In this document: piece after piece, positions 61,666 through 63,357 of the stretch | Layout: each line of letters begins with the position of its first letter | Numbering within the stretch: the stretch's first letter is position 1 | Assembly (NCBI RefSeq): GCF_025628885.1 | Contig: NZ_JAOTIF010000033.1 | Coordinates: 1-63,357 of the forward strand | DNA: 63,357 bases | Reading direction: 5' to 3' | From: Paraflavisolibacter caeni | GTDB taxonomy: Bacteria; Bacteroidota; Bacteroidia; Chitinophagales; Chitinophagaceae | Notes under the pieces: generated by a model | What the model was told of the DNA's origin: nothing | Databases searched by the model: none | The model's input: the letters and a program-made list of their open reading frames with translations, nothing else | Translations under genes and position numbers: made by a program

Positions 61666-62138
61666 ATGTTTAATGCCCTCAACTTCCTTGAGGGCATTAA
61701 ATTTCCTGAAAGGACCAATGTAGCCAGTCTGTCTTCAAGTAACTGAGCAAAGGTTTCAAAATAGAGGATGACATCCTGCCGTATGTTTTTCTTTAACCAC
61801 CTAAATCCGCCCGGAAGGCTCTTTAGGACTTCTTTATCACCCAGGTATTCCAAGTAATGGATATCGGCAGGTGATAATCCAAGTTCTTCCAGCTTTCCAA
61901 TCAGCAGGTAGGCCGGAGCGGAGGTAACACCACAATAACCTTCAGCTATTTCTGTCCATTCACCAGAGCCAGTACGGGCATAACGCAAAATCTCGTCCTT
62001 ACTCAAATGGGTTATTACCTGCAACAAGTGGCCACAATTACAAGATCCATGATGGCCCCAGGCATAATGAGCTCCATTGCGCAAATTTGTTGCGGCCTTT
62101 CGCAGAGCATTGATAAGCTCTACATTTGGATATGCCAT
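61662..62138 (-). CDS. Conserved hypothetical protein, GHHGSCNCGH motif
   Basis: The start at 62138 (MAYPNVELINALRKAATNLRNGAHYAW) gives a 158-residue soluble protein. The most distinctive part is AWGHHGSCNCGHLLQVITHLS (about 25-45), with clustered His and Cys that could bind a metal. A helical half follows (VITHLSKDEILRYARTGSGEWTEIAEGYCG). I do not recognise the family. Its stop overlaps the leuS stop, and its last eleven codons form the leuS hairpin. Confidence 0.7.
   Translation of the reverse strand: MAYPNVELINALRKAATNLRNGAHYAWGHHGSCNCGHLLQVITHLSKDEILRYARTGSGEWTEIAEGYCGVTSAPAYLLIGKLEELGLSPADIHYLEYLGDKEVLKSLPGGFRWLKKNIRQDVILYFETFAQLLEDRLATLVLSGNLMPSRKLRALNI
61669..61701. terminator. Convergent-gene terminator inside coding DNA
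   Basis: A perfect 14-bp stem (61669-61682 with 61688-61701) closes cttcc, beginning 4 bp after the leuS stop. It is the reverse-strand coding sequence for LMPSRKLRALN of the neighbouring gene. The T-rich 3' side makes it a plausible leuS terminator. Confidence 0.8.
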
Positions 62139-62200
62139 ATTCAAATTCTTTGGAATTATACAGCAAATCCCGTGCACAGAAGGAGCTATTGCAAATACAG

Positions 62201-63238
62201 TTATTCTATCTTTGGTTTTGTCAGTCGAATCAATGCGCTTGTTTCTTCTGTACTTTCCAGGTTGGCCTCAAATCGCTTCTCTCCTACTATTGCGATCATA
62301 TAAGAGGTATTTGGCGGAATGCGTCCCAGGTTTTCGGCTACCATTACCAACTCGTTGCTTTCGGATAATTCTGCGATTGGCAACTTTACCACATAAGGTT
62401 TGCCCGTGAGGCGGATGTGGCTAAAGATCATTTTCTGGTTCAGAAATAATGAAATGGAGTCACCATCGATTTCGGCATTGTCATAGAACCGTAGTTCCAA
62501 AGAGTCGCCAGCTAATGGGATATCCATTACAAATTTGCTTTTACGGACGACAAATTTTTCTTCTATCGTAACAGGTTTTGAAGGTATAATGGGTTTAGGA
62601 GTCTCAGACTTTACTACGGGTTCTGAAGGCATAGGCGGAATGACCACCATTCCTTTTTTTGGAGATTCGACAGGTTCTGAAGGTCTATCCTGAGTTTTCT
62701 GTTGCGGCTGTGGCCCCCGGAAAGCAATGAGCGCTACACTGTCAATAACATCCGGATTATTGGCACCGATTATATAGTTATCAATCACATAATCCCACTC
62801 ATCTCTGAAGTTTGAACTGGATATTTTGTCCAGGTGCAGGGATCCATTGGGATCAGATTCTTCTTTTGGAGCTGCCGTGCCATCCAACATCATTACACCG
62901 CCTCCCGGGCAGTTAAAATCAGCTTTGGCTAACAGGGGGATTTTGCCTGGTGTACCAATGCCCAATGTGCTGCTTTTCTCCTCAATCAATTGATCGTCCC
63001 ACCAAACTACGGCATTTGTGGTGGGTTCAAAAAATCCTTTGATGCTATAGCGGCGGTAGTTGCCAGGAGCACTGTAATAATAGGAAGTGCCAGTCAGGCT
63101 ATCCCCTTTCTGAATGATCTTCACTTCGGCTTTCTGCCTGCCTATACGGCCTTTCCATACACCTGTAACCATTTGGGACTGAAGATCATTCCCAAAAAGA
63201 AAGAAAAGTATTAATAGAAGAAGGGGGATATTTTTCAA
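62201..63238 (-). CDS. Exported protein of unknown function
   Basis: The start is a TTG at 63238, chosen because it begins a good signal peptide (KNIPLLLLILFFLFGNDLQSQ); the frame stays open farther up, but no ATG exists. This gives 345 residues. An N-terminal beta domain is about 25-105 (MVTGVWKGRIGRQKAEVKIIQKGDSLTGTSYYYS), followed by a Pro/Lys-rich linker and a C-terminal beta domain with ELRFYDNAEIDGDSISLFLNQ and AENLGRIPPNTSYMIAI, motifs I recognise from many exported Bacteroidota proteins of unknown role. It is upstream of, and on the same strand as, the GHHGSCNCGH gene. Confidence 0.72.
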   Translation of the reverse strand: MKNIPLLLLILFFLFGNDLQSQMVTGVWKGRIGRQKAEVKIIQKGDSLTGTSYYYSAPGNYRRYSIKGFFEPTTNAVVWWDDQLIEEKSSTLGIGTPGKIPLLAKADFNCPGGGVMMLDGTAAPKEESDPNGSLHLDKISSSNFRDEWDYVIDNYIIGANNPDVIDSVALIAFRGPQPQQKTQDRPSEPVESPKKGMVVIPPMPSEPVVKSETPKPIIPSKPVTIEEKFVVRKSKFVMDIPLAGDSLELRFYDNAEIDGDSISLFLNQKMIFSHIRLTGKPYVVKLPIAELSESNELVMVAENLGRIPPNTSYMIAIVGEKRFEANLESTEETSALIRLTKPKIE

Positions 63239-63357
63239 TTTAACTAAGTTTACTTGCCTGAGGTAAAACGTCAGAGGACGGTAAATCAACGAGCAAGTGC
63301 ATATTGTTGACCGGATGGGATGTAAATAGTTTTGCTTTCTGATCTACTTATCATGAA
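63239..63357. other. End of window
   Basis: No further gene start is seen; the sequence upstream of the previous gene is too short to analyse. Confidence 0.4.

Noticed and set aside
1-63357. CRISPR array, insertion sequence or prophage
   Set aside because: No spaced identical repeats, no transposase or phage structural gene found on either strand.

Overview
The window looks like a chromosomal segment of a Bacteroidota bacterium, most likely family Chitinophagaceae (inference from content; no database search was run). The signs are a SusC/SusD outer-membrane uptake pair, Bacteroidota-restricted families (DUF5606, DUF3098, DUF5011-type lipoprotein, BatB/BatC), TAnnTTTG promoter elements, almost no Shine-Dalgarno sequences, LeuRS with a KMSKR loop, a long-form IspG, and many lipoproteins whose signal peptide ends in SC. 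No phage, insertion sequence, CRISPR array or rRNA operon was seen. One tRNA, tRNA-Thr(CGU), is present.

Layout. 0.4-4.2 kb: a Rossmann oxidoreductase, a DUF937-OmpA protein, an M23 peptidase and an exported EEP-family hydrolase. 4.2-4.86 kb: non-coding tract of degenerate repeats in 11-bp register. 4.85-10.9 kb: a small exported protein, sigma-54 (rpoN), a membrane protein, an L,D-transpeptidase-like protein, an AI-2E family permease and a MATE exporter. 11.2-14.3 kb: a YceI-like protein, a membrane protein, an M28 peptidase and a SMUG-like DNA glycosylase. 14.35-19.6 kb: an adaptor/permease/ATPase ABC exporter divergent from a LytS/LytTR two-component pair. 19.6-28.3 kb: an SGNH hydrolase, an unknown lipoprotein, a PepSY-like protein, and susC-susD-DUF5011. 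28.8-33.8 kb: GH25 lysozyme, an NTF2-like protein, SCO, a Fur-family regulator, an M3 oligopeptidase and DUF5606. 34-40.6 kb: batB-batC-ispG, a lipoprotein, an NAD-dependent epimerase-like protein and an AIM24-like protein. 40.7-45 kb: a large GAF-like protein, a small membrane protein, an SRPBCC/GyrI-like protein and an HD hydrolase. 45.3-48.4 kb: rplM-rpsI-rpsB-tsf. 48.5-55.8 kb: a lipoprotein, SPFH, PlsC-like acyltransferase, SDR, a channel-like mini protein, fasciclin, tRNA-Thr, an MBL-fold hydrolase and a UMF1-type MFS transporter. 55.8-63.3 kb: a lipoprotein, uppP-DUF3098-ftsX, leuS and two uncharacterised genes.

Functionally this is core and envelope biology: translation (rplM, rpsI, rpsB, tsf, leuS, tRNA-Thr), isoprenoid and cell-wall lipid carrier supply (ispG, uppP), division (ftsX), wall remodelling (M23, L,D-transpeptidase, GH25), one SusCD nutrient importer, and transport and stress genes.

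The most unusual signal is in the DNA between and inside the genes. (1) Several independent tandem repeats share an 11-bp period, and one word family (CARGTAYGSYT) occurs at two loci 40 kb apart. (2) A dispersed TCCGCC-N3-GGCGGA palindrome has a near-identical 35-nt copy inserted in frame in ispG. (3) There is a perfect 47-bp palindrome across the stop codon at 39.7 kb. (4) A vocabulary of spacer words folds into hairpins between many genes, including inside the rpsI-rpsB-tsf operon. All of this is read directly from the sequence; function is unknown.
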